From: Rhynchonema sp. JSB1_4 | Taxonomy: Eukaryota > Nematoda > Chromadorea > Monhysterida > Xyalidae | DNA length: 64,000 bases | Reading direction: 5' to 3' | Assembly (NCBI GenBank): GCA_030248065.1 | Contig: JASAMV010007654.1 | Coordinates: forward strand, 1 to 64,000 | Part shown: positions 1 to 12,417 of the stretch, piece by piece | Numbering within the stretch: the stretch's first letter is position 1 | Layout of the letters: every line of letters starts with the position of its first letter | Notes under the pieces: model-generated | The model's database searches: none | Told to the model about the DNA's origin: nothing | Seen by the model: only the letters and a program-made list of their open reading frames with translations | Translations under genes and position numbers: made by a program

Positions 1-218
1 TGTTTTCAACGCAACTGGCTGCGTTTCGTGCAGTATGCTGTTGTCGTCGGCTCTCACTATCAGTGTGTTATAGCATCCCTGTATTCAGTCCTTCGCTGTC
101 GCTGCTCTCGGACGTCAAGTGTCAGCAGGTGTCCGCTGTCGAGTGTCGGTTATCTTGCCGACACTGATCCAAAGTGCGTGGTCATTTTGTATGTGCTCAA
201 ATGAAACATCATTTCCAG

Positions 219-632
219 ACCGAGCACGCAAATGTCGGTTGTGTTGTGGCAGCCGGCCGCCAACGGTGATGAGTTCATCCAGGAATCGTCGATCGGGCGA
301 ACGGCCGAACTGATGAAAGCGGCGACGAGCAACGGTCAACAGTACGGGTAGAGGAGATTGTCGATGGGACAGTGTCGGACACGGATGAACGTAACGACAC
401 GCCGATTCCGCGCATCACATTCCCGGTCGAAGGACCACTGTTCCAAGACATAATGGTGTTGGGGATCAGCAGGGTGGTGAAACATTACTGTCGTGTTTGG
501 GACGGAAACGGACGTTGAAACGGTCGGAGACGTCGACGGAGACACCAAGCAATGGAAAGTCCACCGGTGCTCACCATCGAAGAATTGCCCGACTGGCCAC
601 AACATAACTCTGACATCGACATGGACTGTTGA
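219..632 (+). pseudogene. CCDC117: Degenerate copy of the CCDC117-like last exon
   Basis: This is the mirror copy of the intact exon at 40516-40927. The splice acceptor before it (TTTCCAG, ending at 218) and the final stop are kept, but the reading frame is not. Compared with the intact copy, one G is missing near 283, a TGG has become TAG near 349, two single bases are inserted near 440-447, and one C is inserted near 546. A polyadenylation-type AATAAA lies at 779-784 in both copies. The 5' exons would lie left of base 1, so a longer locus cannot be excluded. All indels are one-base changes in short runs, so sequencing error near a contig end is an alternative to real decay. Confidence 0.75.
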
Positions 633-778
633 CCACGAACGCAATGCTGCATGCGAACGTTGTTCGTGGCACACATTTCGTACAACAACTCGGGGCATCA
701 TTTTTGATACTGTATGTACCACCATTTTCGTTGGCTAGTTGAAAAGTGGTTGACGCATGCCTTCCTGAAAGTGTTGAC

Positions 779-784
779 AATAAA
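779..784 (+). promoter_or_regulatory. Polyadenylation-type AATAAA downstream of the CCDC117-like copy
   Basis: It lies 147 bp after the stop of the degenerate copy. The same hexamer stands at 40364-40369 (minus) after the intact gene. Confidence 0.45.
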
Positions 785-1267
785 GAATATGTTATATTTT
801 AGGCGAGATCCCCACTCCACTAAAGGTTGTTCTTTCACAACTCTTTGGTAGGCCACAGCGGCACAGGTATACGTCACCATTTTGCAGTCTTCCTTCTGTT
901 CGTGCAAATTCTTTCTGCTCGAATCGTCCAAAATCGATAGCGCTTCGTTCATGAAACTTTTTACCATGATGAAAGAAAAGTGCCTGTTCTTTACGGTAAT
1001 AAAATTCTTCAGCAAGCGTATACTTGTCACTACCATAGAAAACAAAAATTGCAAATTTAGACATAAAGAACATCACAAGGTTATGTACAAACCCATTGCA
1101 TGCGACAAGCACACAGTACAATCAGCTTAGTATGGTATGACTAGCTTATTGTTGAGCGATTGACGCACGATTTTACAAGGTTATTTGCGCGTTTATATCA
1201 CGGCTTACTCGCAATGTTGCGTCAACCACACTACAATTGGCGGACGTCAGAACAGCAATGTGTGGTA

Positions 1268-2754
1268 TCATTGAGGCTTCTTTTTGGCTGATATATAGAG
1301 CACACCCTTGTTTAGATGTGATTTGAGCGTTGTTGTGTCGACGTCACCCGGTAAACGGTAAGCTCGGTGCACCTGCAAAACGAAAATGACACGCACAGTA
1401 GTTGTCATGATTGGCTGGAACACAAACGGACTGGCAACAACTACAGTGCGTGTGACTTGGTCTCAATTTGCGTGTAAGTGCTTACGCAGGTACCAGATAG
1501 GTGCCATTCGACTAGCGACAAGGTTTGGGTTTTTGAGGACTGACGCTGATCTGGCTGTTTACTCAAGAAATTCAAGAAAATGGCTTGCTTGTGGCAGCGC
1601 TGCGCTTGCACCAGTTGTAATCAAAAGTTGTGGTGACGCGTTGATCACTGGTGGGTTTCGGCTCGTGCCGTCTGTCGTTTGCTTTGCGCCTAGAGAAACG
1701 TCAGAGATGAAGTGACCAATCTGCAGACCCCAAAAATGACCCGGCCAACTTATAAGGTCGACTGAGGCACTCATGTTTCAGTCGACCAACAAGTTGGCTG
1801 GCGGGGAATTTTGAGGTCTGAAGATGACGCGCTTCGTCTCTGACTGACTGACTTTGCTCTGGCGAAAACCAAAGGATCAGACGGCCACAAGTATGTACCA
1901 CGACGACTTTCGGTAACAAAGCGAGCAGGCAATTAATTGCCCACTGCCGTCTTTTGTGTGGCTGCCCTAATACATAAAGTAGATCTAAATTTTTTCACCG
2001 CAGTTGAAGACTGAAAATGACGACGCTCGCATTGATGCCCACAAGCACCAACCTCGCGTGGTTTACTCCTGTGCTCGTCTGGTCGTGGTTCATGTCGACA
2101 ATGGATCACAAGCTCGTTGCTGCACACACGCACCTGATGTTGCAGGTATAGGAACAAAAAGAACTCCCATGTTTTGGTTAACAAACAACACGACTAATCA
2201 GACATCAAGTGATAAGCAAGAGTTGATTTTCGATTCTGGAACAGTCATAGACAACACAATCCGACCACTAGATGAGATCGATCGATTTAGGACATTGCTT
2301 AAACTTCTCACATAAGTTAGTGCTAACGTTTTGCATCTAATGATGATGGAGACTTCACACATCATTATTCTGCATGTACAACCTGATCGCATACCTCGAT
2401 TTCATTCGGTTTGAACAACTGCGTCTCGAGTCCGACTTCGAACTTTTGTTCATTGTTGGTCACCTCGACGAATCCGTCGTTGTGCTGCAACGGCCAGTCC
2501 CAGCAGTTGGCAATGCTCAAATCAAATGTTTCATGTTCTTTCTTTGGCGCCAATATGGGATTAATGGGCGGCTTGTTGATGGCATTGGCCATGATGTCGT
2601 CTATAGCCATTAGCCAAACGTTGGTGGAATGCGTGCGCACATCAAGAATGGATTCCAGTTGGGTGTTGGTTGGGGTGTTGAAGTCGTTGAATGTGTCACA
2701 TTGGAATATTTTGCGATTACTTGACAAGGTTGTTGATAAAAAAAATTGTTGGTT
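1268..2754 (-). CDS. Small heat-shock protein (alpha-crystallin/HSP20), left-arm copy
   Basis: The minus-strand exons are 2395-2754, 2053-2133 and 1268-1372, joining in phase to about 181 residues. The first coding exon may be missing, because the upstream start is not certain; the first internal ATG would give about 134 residues. The protein carries the alpha-crystallin domain: WDWPLQHNDGFVEV, then KFEVGLETQLFKPNEIE, ELVIHCRHE, and REVHRAYRLPGDVD across the last intron, ending VLYISAKKKPQ. Such proteins are ATP-independent holdases that form oligomers and keep unfolding proteins soluble. The coding exons match the right-arm copy, so this copy looks intact. Next to the acceptor of the second exon listed it lacks eight bases present in the other copy, but an AG remains there. 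The arrangement resembles nematode HSP20 proteins (family knowledge). Confidence 0.85.
1697..1844. repeat. Foldback repeat in the small heat-shock gene intron, left arm
   Basis: A long imperfect hairpin runs from AACGTCAGAGA to its complement, with inner arms around GTCGACTGA and GCCAACTT. It lies in the last intron. Its distal end carries a TCAG triplication absent from the other arm. It is probably a short foldback transposon remnant. Confidence 0.55.
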
Positions 2755-5631
2755 CTGAAACGAGATATGTTCTGCAAATCTTCGTTCACCAGATACAGCA
2801 CACGAGCGGGCCCCGTTAAAAGACACGCTGACCTTCTACACGTGGCCGTCAATTTACCGATTTTGTGAAACATCAGCGGTGCTGGTCAGCACAGGAGCAA
2901 CAATGACGCTTAACAAGGTGGATTGAGGAGTAAAATGCTGCCCTAATTTTGTGTTCATTTTGTGCTGAACACAAACCTTCTGTCAAACAAGAAGCCAGAA
3001 TGGAACGGTAACATCAAAAGTAACGTTTATACAACAATCATATTAACAACCCCAAAACACTTGTGGTACGCGCTGGTACGTAAATCGAAATGTTATTCTT
3101 CAAACCTGATGGATGAACACGTGTGTTAATGCAACTTGTTGCTTGCCCCTGCAGTGTTTACGCGCAGAAGTGCAGAAAAAGGACTAAACTATATTGGTGC
3201 AACTTTTTGCTCCGGCGTTAAAACTGGCATCAATTCAGCGACTTGACGCAACCGCGGTCAATCCATAAAGCCATATATAGCAACTTTGTGAAACATCACC
3301 GAGTCGACCAGCCTGCATAAATACAACAGTTGCTTTGACACCCATACATGCAACATACAGAACATTGGCTGATGTTTCCCTGCCGCACGAATAGCATCAC
3401 TCGCGACCGCGACGAAATATAGAGTTCAGATGTCTGGTGCACCGAAACACGCGAAGACAACTGAACTTTCATAATGCTCACCAAACACGGCACAAAACTT
3501 TACGTCCGCGGGGCAGAAGGGCTGCACAGGGCACTGAAGTGTGTGAAGAAGCAACATCAATTTTTCAACGCAACGCAGCTTTTTACAAGAGTCCAACGCA
3601 TAAAGGCAGTCCGTGTCCGTGGTTGGTGACCACACATAACGGACGGAACAAAAACTTTTTTCAGTACGCGTGCCCGGCTTAGTGATCCCGCTGTCACACA
3701 CGCACGCACGACGAAAGCGGCTCAATATTTGCACGTGGTGTCAACGACATACCTACTGTGCTTTAGGTGTCACCAACTTACGGGGTTACTGTTCAGTCGA
3801 GCGTCTCTTTTGCGCAAAAAGTGCCCATAATTCTCAGGGTATGTAAAAGTATGGTTCAAATCTGTGATCCGACAGAAAACAGGAGTCCTTCTCAAGTTGG
3901 CTGAGTGTGACGCAATGCCTCCAGTGACACACACACAAGTCGGATGTTAGTAGCAACGTGGGGTAACATGGTGGGCAAACTCTATTGAACGATGACTAAA
4001 ATCTCAAATCCGGTTGTGTTTATTATATACGTCTTTGTGAGTCATTCACTGGAGCGCGTGCGGTGCACTTGTGAAGCTGAATACGCAGCTCAATCGTCCA
4101 CATATTATACAACAGTGCTTCCTTCCCGGATACTTACAAAAACTATACACATCGGTTTTATGATTTGTGTGGTGTGCCGCTGCGTTGATGTGATTGTTTT
4201 GCTGCACGTTAGCCTTACATTACAACATTATTAACTCACAAACATTTGCTAAAATCATTATAAGAGGATGCCTGACCAGCACTAATCTGTCAACAGTCAT
4301 AACGCACAAGAACTGCCCAAATAAGAGTTCACCATTTTTTAACCTGTGTGGATAAAGGTGCGAAGGGACGCGAAACTGAATAAAAGAACAACCGCTGCCG
4401 TGGAGGTGACCGTGTCATCTGAGCTGAGTGCTTCACTTTTTCAACCGTCGGAATTCCTGTGTGCTCCTGTGATTCACAGGAGCACACAGGAATTCCGGCT
4501 GTGATGACGTGATAAGCTGCTGGACAGAAAACTTGAACCCGGAGTGTGCTGCGAAGTTCAGAACAATGTTTCACGATCTATGTGCCGTGCTTGTTGGTGC
4601 ACACAACTCAATTTGCAGGCTTTGTCAAAGTGTGACGCACTTTTTACGAGCATAATGACGTGACGCCGTTGTGACCAGGTGTGATCAATGGGGTGTTCTG
4701 TGCTGCTGTTCGAATGTCATGAAATGCATCCACTGAAACGATGTGCTGAAGTCGGAGTTGATCAGAAGAATCACGGACCTACTAGTAGTGTATAATTGAT
4801 GGATTGACGCTCAGCATCGCAGTACTTCAGCACATTAACACAGTATCGTACATTTGCACCAAACACACAAAAAAGGAAGGAATTACGAATTGCTTAGTAC
4901 CCAGTGACACACATTTTGTTCTTGCTGCTTGAAACAAAACAACCGCTTTTCCACGACGAGTCCCGGACAGCGCGCTGCATTCGCAGTAAATAAATAATCG
5001 AAGCCGGGGGGCGTCTTTGTTTGAGAATGCACGAATGTACTGTGTGTCGAAACTTGGATATGGAATGCTTGAGGACCCTCACATGCGACGTCGATGTACA
5101 TTGTACCGCTGATTGTTTGTTTCTGGGGTCATTTAAAGAAATTCACAGGCCGTTGCGAAGGTAAAAAAGCAGAGAAAGAATTATACGCGAAAGTTTGTAA
5201 AGGCTGAGACAATGTGCCGTTTGGGGAGAAGGTGCTATTACAGCCCAACAATCATTCGACATTAGCTTTAGGAAGCCATTGCGTAAGCTCTCTTCCACAC
5301 GTCACTCACGGCCATGGGCATGTCATAGTTGTTCTGAACAAATCTCGATAGCCTGATGTTGAATATTTTTTATATCTGGCAAGATCGGTAAGACGAGACT
5401 AGAATAATGTCAACAGGGAACAGATCCGAATAGATACAAGGACCTACATATGTCAAAACAGTCAGGTACATAATTAGCAGGACCCAACTTGGGTAGTAAA
5501 ATTTGAACATTTTGACAAATGTTAGAGCAAACCAATGGATCATGTGATCAGAAAACAACGGTAAAACAAGATCCGATACTTTTGTACAACTGTTCACATA
5601 GCACCAAGGTGTGATTCCAGGCGATGACGTG
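2755..5631. other. Intergenic stretch, left arm
   Basis: It separates the heat-shock and ENPP6-like genes. Apart from the hairpin at 4449-4497 and two copies of GTGAAACATC (2865-2874, 3288-3297), I see no gene. The open frames here are interrupted differently in the mirror copy, which argues against coding. Confidence 0.6.
4449..4497. repeat. Near-perfect 49 bp hairpin, left arm
   Basis: Arms of 23 bp (CGGAATTCCTGTGTGCTCCT and the next three bases, then the complement) surround a three-base loop. It lies between the heat-shock and ENPP6-like genes and its role is unknown. Confidence 0.8.
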
Positions 5632-8600
5632 TTAGATCAATCTCCATAAACACCCAACTGCAACAACAACGAGCATTTGGTAATGTTTCATCGCACTCGG
5701 AGTGTGACCATGTGCAACGACAAAGTCAGTCACTCTCCGATAGTCGCTGTTTCGGTTGCGACATTTGATTCTGAGCAAACGACAAATGATTTCGTGCACG
5801 TCCACCACACGCAGCCACGACGAGGGTACCGTGGAGGAGTAGAGATCTGCAAATAGAGATATAGACACAATGGAAGACACAATTGTTGGAATGCAAGGTG
5901 CAGAGAAAGGACTGCAACACACCTGGCCCTCTGCCTAAGAACACACCCTTCATCTTGGGTGCAGCGTTGTCATACCCGTCTAGCGCATGCGGGAAATAAT
6001 CGTAGGTGATCATTTCTGGCAGTTTGGGGTATTCGTTGCACGGCATACGCTGAAATATGGTTCAATATATAACGTTTCTCAGATCACCAACCTGAGTGTG
6101 CAAATGAAATCAGATAAATGATGCTCACACATGATACGCCGTATCCGGGCTCACAGAGTAACAGTAACGGCGCCAAATTAGAATGGTCCAACGTGGCCAA
6201 TCGCCATCGCGAAGGCAGCTGATTGGTCCAATGCAGTTGGCAGTGAGGCAGATGATTGGACAGCACTTGGTGAACCTGCAGCATCAGTGTCAATTAACCA
6301 TTCATTTGAAACATCAGAGACAGCACATGCGTGTACCTGATCGGTTTTATTCTCTGCTGGATAAATCCAGGCGTATGAATCAGAGAAGATGATCTTTTTG
6401 GTCATAGTTGGATCGGTGATGTAGTCGTCGATGAATGAGTATCTGAAATATGATGACTATTCGATGTTTCACAGCAACAATGTGTGTCAACAACAATGGT
6501 CAACGCACCGTTCGTGTGATGTATTAATCAGGCCATGGTCAGAGATCACCAATAGATTGGTGTGAGGTAGTTCGTTGAAAGACGCCAGCGCCGTCTGCGA
6601 GTTTGAGGGTGTGGTTATAAATTTGAATCGACTTAAGGATGCAGTGATGCCAAGAACTTAACATTTCGGGCGGTATCAAATTTGGTGATCGAATCGGACA
6701 TGTCTTGGCCACGTGCGATTTTTTTAATTGTGAATAGCAGTAAGAGATTTAGTGATGGCATAGAACTTCAACCAACGTGAAAGTTGTTCCCAGACCCAGC
6801 GTGTGGCATGTACAACTTCACGCCGGTGGAAATTAGTGACAAGTCAGTCTCTTAATATTGAATTCACGCGACCAAGGCAAGTGTGCTCCGATCCGATCAC
6901 GAAGATTGATATCGGCCCAACGATCGAGCGCTAACAAACAACCTGCAGATCGTACAACATATTGGATATATGCTGTAGTGCGTTGAGCGTGGGCGGTGCA
7001 GTGGCGCCGTATTTGCGCGCATTCACGGCCAGCAGGTCGATGTCGATGAGAATGAAACGAACGCCGACAGTTGTGATCTGCTCCAACACATCAGACACGA
7101 ACTGCACCAACTCGCTGTTGCTGACTGTCTTGTGCGGCACGCATTTGTGCAGCGATGACCAACCGGGATGACTCTGGAACACACAAACACAGGTATGTAC
7201 ACGGGAATACAGTACCGTACTGAATGTATGTAATTCTGTGTCGAATGCGCCGGCAGTCTGTACTGCACTGTATGCGCACTATGTAGTTGAGGCATCAATG
7301 CAATTCGCTTATAATGAAGCGCATGAATGCGTGAGATTTGCCCTCGTTTTGTGAAACATCTGCAGATCGTTACACACCATTCAATACGAAGGATAGTCCT
7401 TCTTGCAAACACGGAATCAGATAAGAAAGGAATGACGAAAAACATGAAGCGTGACGTGACAACACAAATGCCCGTCTCAGGTACCTACTGTACCTTATCG
7501 GGGCATATCCTTGCGTAATAGAGCGTCGTTTTGACGCCGGCCTTCAGCGCTTCATCCCACACAAATTCGGTGTTGTTCCATTTCATTCTGACTTGTTCAT
7601 AATTGTCGACGTTGTCAAGTCGTTGTTTGCGACCGGTCTGCTGATTGTAGAGGATCTTGCCGTAGACGCCGTGGTGCTCCGGATAGAGACCTGTGCAACA
7701 TTGGACATGTTTTGGATCCCTGAGAAGCACTTACAGGTAAATAGCGAGTATTTCTAATTTCTCTGCCAATATATCATATATTCAAGCAAGAGAAGAAATC
7801 TGGCTTCAGTCTAGACGCTTTCTAGCACGACTTGTCGAAAGGACGTCGTTTTGAGCGTGACAAGTTTGAGTGCATTTTTCGCGCTTTTTGAAAGTTGTTA
7901 TTATTCATTTTTTACTCACCGGTGAATAACGAGAAGTAGTTGGTCGGTGTGACGGTCGGGAATTCGGGCAGCAAATATTCGGCCTGGATTCCGGATTTTT
8001 TGATTTTTCTGAATCCGTGGAGTCTTTGGCTATACAACGGCTCGTCGAGCATCCACTGACCCAGGCCTGGAAAACACATGCAGTGAGAGTGCGAGAGCAA
8101 CGGTTGGAGAGAGTATAGTCCATTCATCAACTCATGACACTTCTTTCCAGCTCAAAAGCTTGGTAGGGTCCAGTGCTGTTCCGGTTCCGGTCGGCCTACG
8201 AAAAAAGAAAGGAAAGTGAAATCGGTTTTTATTTTATTTTTGTGCGCCATTTTCTCTGACGTTGCCTTGCGGAGGAACAGTTTTTTACAACGGAACCTGA
8301 ACCTCCTTAACAAAAGTGCCATGAGCCGATGGATGGACTATACCAATTTTTTGTTCCGCAAAGGAGTTTAGTGTGACGGGGTATGAAAGAACATGACGAT
8401 ACCTACTGTAGGTATTGGTCGCACAATGACCATACAAGAATTCATCAAATCATGATTTTCACGTTCAGTCACTCTTAACCACTGTGCTACTTGTGATTCT
8501 CATAAAACATTTTCAGCTGAAAATAATCTAGCAGATCAACCATGTTGCCGTAGGCCTGAAACATTCTCTTTACTACATGCTTTGTGTGCGATCACGCAAC

Positions 8601-8912
8601 GCAACGTCACCACCCCGTCACTTTCCCGCTTTACGATTCAGGAAAAAATTTGACCAATTCTTATAAAGTCATTGTGCGACCAATAGAATGTAGTCGCATT
8701 AAACCATGAACCAACAATGCCGCATGTTTGTCCACAGAACTTTCCGAAAAACATTCCAAACAACACGTCAACAACAAACCTTCCAAATAGACCACAATTG
8801 TTGTTGGTTTGCGGTCCAGCTGTTTGCGTGACGCGCCTGCTGCAGCCCAATGCAGAAGCATTAGAAAAACGACGAGTTCTTCAATACCAATTTGTGCAAT
8901 TCGCAGTTTCAT
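5632..8912 (-). CDS. ENPP6: ENPP6-like ectophosphodiesterase homologue, left-arm copy
   Basis: This is the mirror of 32246-35531, with all nine exons open and spliceable on the minus strand. The first exon (about 8780-8912) encodes a signal peptide. The last exon ends at 5632 with a hydrophobic tail. In the exons around 6950-7175 and 6520-6597 it differs from the right-arm copy at nine sites, all silent as far as I could read. One replacement (Tyr for Phe) was seen near the C-terminus. A MITE (8415-8693) sits in intron 1 in the same place as in the other copy. Several metal-binding residues of the family are replaced; they are described under the right-arm copy. Both copies appear to be under constraint rather than decaying. 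Confidence 0.85.
8415..8693. mobile_element. MITE with TTGGTCGCACAATGAC ends, left arm
   Basis: Terminal inverted repeats of about 30 bp start TTGGTCGCACAATGACC and end with the complement. TA dinucleotides flank both sides (8413-8414, 8694-8695), the target duplication typical of Tc1/mariner-type elements. It is 279 bp long and non-coding, so it is non-autonomous. It lies in intron 1 of the ENPP6-like gene. Confidence 0.8.
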
Positions 8913-11390
8913 TTCGGAAATTAGACGCTATTTTTCGAGGCCTGATCAATTAAAGCCACCGTTTCTTTGAGCGTATGGTATATTTTTTCCTCGGCATTAT
9001 TTACGATGCTTGATGTGTTTTGTGTTTGTTCAGCAGGGCGCACAAAGAGCTCTCAACTTGTGCTCTTCAAAAACACACAAGTGCTGAAAACGACACCTGA
9101 AACACAAACATACATAGTGTTGTTTTACTGATGTATCAATCATAATTTTGTTGTGTTTACCCAGATAAATTTTAAAATTTTTCGAAACTGACGCCTCTTG
9201 TGAGGTTGAGTGAAATTTGAGTGGGGGTTTAACAGCTGGAAGGTCTTGCTGGTAAGCATTGCAGATACATGTACAGTGTAGGGCACGGTTTTCGGGTACA
9301 GAAACAAATGACCAGTTTTGCGCACGTAAATATTGGTTAGACGCAGTAAATGCAAGCTGACAACAAAGCACAGTTAAAAAAATTCACAGGTTGTCAAACG
9401 CAAAAACGTTGACAGAGTGCCCAAGGGTCTCGATTTCGAAAAAATCCCCCCAACACGGAGCAATACATGAAGAGCTACACGACGTACGTGGACAAGCAAC
9501 GAGCACGACAGATCGCGAAATGATAAATTATGACTCAAACGACTTGGTTGAGCTGCCGTTGGGTTCGACTCAAATTCGGTTCTGGGAAGCTGTAGTACAT
9601 ATATGTACATGAACTCGTACGGATCGGTAAATTTCGTGGCGTATATTTGATTTTGACAACAAAGCACCAACAGCTGCTGCCTGGGTGGGACATTTCATGC
9701 CGTTCAAACGTAAAATAACTTTCGCATAAAAAGCAGCATAAGAAAGGGTGAAAATGCTCGTTTTTTCTTGCGAAGTGCTCATTCATCAGAAAAAAGTTCG
9801 AAAAACCACCCTGAAACGACGCCATTTGTATCTCAGTTTGTTGGTTTTCCACGCTGCCGACAAAAAAGGAAGCCTCACAAATAACCGAAGAAAAAGACAC
9901 TCTTTCTATGTAGTCGTATGTACAAATGTGATACAGCTGACGTGTATAGAAAGTTTCAAGAAAAAACAAAAAATGCAGCGTTTCAGATGTTTACAACAAC
10001 TGATGCGCCTACTGGACTGCCGGGGCACGGAATGGTCTGTCGTTCAACAAAGGATGAAAGCCAAAAACTTTTTGCAAGAATGGGTGCCTCATCTGTTTAA
10101 GATTCTGAGAGGTGGGAATGGCCCATGTTGGGTGACGGACGGCAAAAATGAATTAGCAGTAAAAACACTCGTGTCATTGATCTACAATGCCGTCCAAGTT
10201 TCGATTTCAGGAAAAGAAACACGATTTGTTCACAAGTCATGCTACGCAGATTGTTACGCATAAACCAAATTATCAGTATATGTATACATATGAAATATGG
10301 GATAGTAAGAACTTTCTCGACCCAATCTATAAAAATACTGTGTGTCCACAAAAGGAACTACAAATTGCATCAAGTTTCCACGCGGAATGACACAGTTCGG
10401 AATGGCAACTTGCTGCGGCGTGGTTTGGTACGATCAACTACCCGGAGGTGATACATCGGTAGATGCGTGTTTCTTTCAAACAAACCAACTTTGCGCGACT
10501 CATAAAAGTGTCTGAAAGATGATCCATAGAGCCCTATATTGTCAAACGCATGAGCATGTGTGATGCAGCAATGCATTTTATATGACACACACGGAACGCG
10601 GGCCAATGTGTCAAAAGTAATAGACATGGACCATGGGCACAGTATGACTGTGTATCACCTGGAATGAGAAGTTCGTTTCAAAAAGAAACGCAACAAAACT
10701 CGCAGCGCCTTGACGTTCTAAACTGTGCCAAAAACGTCGATAACATACGTAATGCCTTGCTCCCTCCCAAACGTCGCAAAACGTGTGAAATGAACGTGGT
10801 CTATTATTATTGATGTCGCTGCTCGAAATTATAGCGCAGATGAAAAATGATAAAGGGCACACAATCGAGCTTAGTCAATTTAATGGGGTCAATCAAGGCA
10901 ATGAAACATCAAACACACACACTGGAATGCAGTACCACAGAAACTGAGGGCAACAAGTGCGTCGGATATAACGGTTAATTGAGTTTGGTGGTTTCAATGG
11001 CAGATTATGACGACGCGCTGAGCGGGTCATTTCAGAGAATTGCGCGATAACCCGCTTGCCACATATAACAAAAGCGCGTGTGCAAGTCCGAAAATTGCTC
11101 TGGGTCATTTTGGTTATTATGCGGTTATGTCCCATGGGAACATCATTTCACACATTGCGGGTCTGACTCACGAACTGAAACTTATGAAACTGACCAGCGG
11201 ACATTAAAATCATAGTTCGTCCAAGTCGAAGACCAAGGGCCGTATCAACTTCTCAGGACGTGGTCGCGCACCATTGGTGGATCCAGCTTTCGACCAAAGG
11301 GGGAGGGGCAAACCCAAAAGTGATTTTCATCAAATGCATTTTTTAAAAATCGTGTTTATTCGGTGCTTGTTTTTCACTGGGCCATTTTAA

Positions 11391-12417
11391 AGTGCAAGGG
11401 ACATAATTCATATTTGCAAAATGGGACCATTTTTTATTGCTGGAAGTGAAAGCCGCAATCAAGGTGACTATCCTTCAAAAAGAGTACCGTCTAAAAGTGT
11501 CAAATGAACTGTCAAAAAGTGTGCCAAAGGTGCACCTCTGGGAGTATAAGCACCAACTGATCTAGCCGCCCCCCAGACATGATTTTCAGGCATCGTACGG
11601 AAGCAGCACTTCACCGAACGAACGAAGTTGGAAAATCGATGTTGCACGATATGATCGTCACACCGACGGAGTGAGTTGAAAAATCATAAGTCCTTCAAAA
11701 AGGCTCATTTCGCGATTCTGAAACCGGTTCTGGAACCGGTCAAATTTGCCGTATTGGTTTATGTTTCATTGAAGTGCACCAGTGTCGGTGTCCACTCGTA
11801 GAGGTCGATACCTTTGGTGGACCACCTTCTGTTGCGTCCCCAATGTGCATAGTCTTATATATGTAATCACCGAAACATTTTCATTTGACTTCCGATCCGT
11901 TGACACTTGTTGACACATCGAACTGAAAATGTTTCGGTGATTACATATATAAGACTATCTACATTGGGGACGCAACAGAAGGTGGTCCACCAAAGGTATC
12001 GACCTGTACGAGTGGACACCGACACTGGTGCACTTCAATGAAACATAAACCAATACGGCAAATTTGACCGGTTCGAGAACCGGTTTCAGAATCGCGAAAT
12101 GAGCCTTTTTGAAGGACTTATGATTTTTCAACTCACTCCGTCGGTGTGACGATCATATCATGCAACATCGATTTTCCAACTTCGTTCGTTCGGTGAAGTG
12201 CTGCTTCCGTACGATGCCTGAAAATCATGTCTGGGGGGCGGCTAGATCAGTTGGTGCTTATACTCCCAGAGGTGCACCTTTGGCACACTTTTTGACAGTT
12301 CATTTGACACTTTTCGACGGTACTTCTTTTCGAAGGATGGTCACCTTGATTGCGGCTTTCAGTTCCAGCAACAAAAAATGGTCCCATTTTCCAAATATGA
12401 ATTATGTCCCTTGCACT
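11391..12417. mobile_element. piggyBac-type foldback MITE present in one arm only
   Basis: This 1027 bp element is almost wholly two inverted arms of about 510 bp meeting near 11907. The ends read AGTGCAAGGGACATAATTCA and its complement. TTAA is duplicated at both sides (11387-11390, 12418-12421), the hallmark target site of piggyBac transposases. The right arm has a single TTAA at the matching place (29768-29771) and no insert. There is no transposase frame, so mobilisation would depend on an enzyme encoded elsewhere. Confidence 0.87.

Noticed and set aside
3853..3866. GGTTCAAATCT, similar to a tRNA T-loop
   Set aside because: No A-box or cloverleaf can be built around it.
9748..10263. 171-codon open frame (mirror 30895-31410)
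   Set aside because: No recognisable domain, low-complexity basic composition, and the opposite strand is equally open. Similarity between arms is not evidence of coding in a palindrome.
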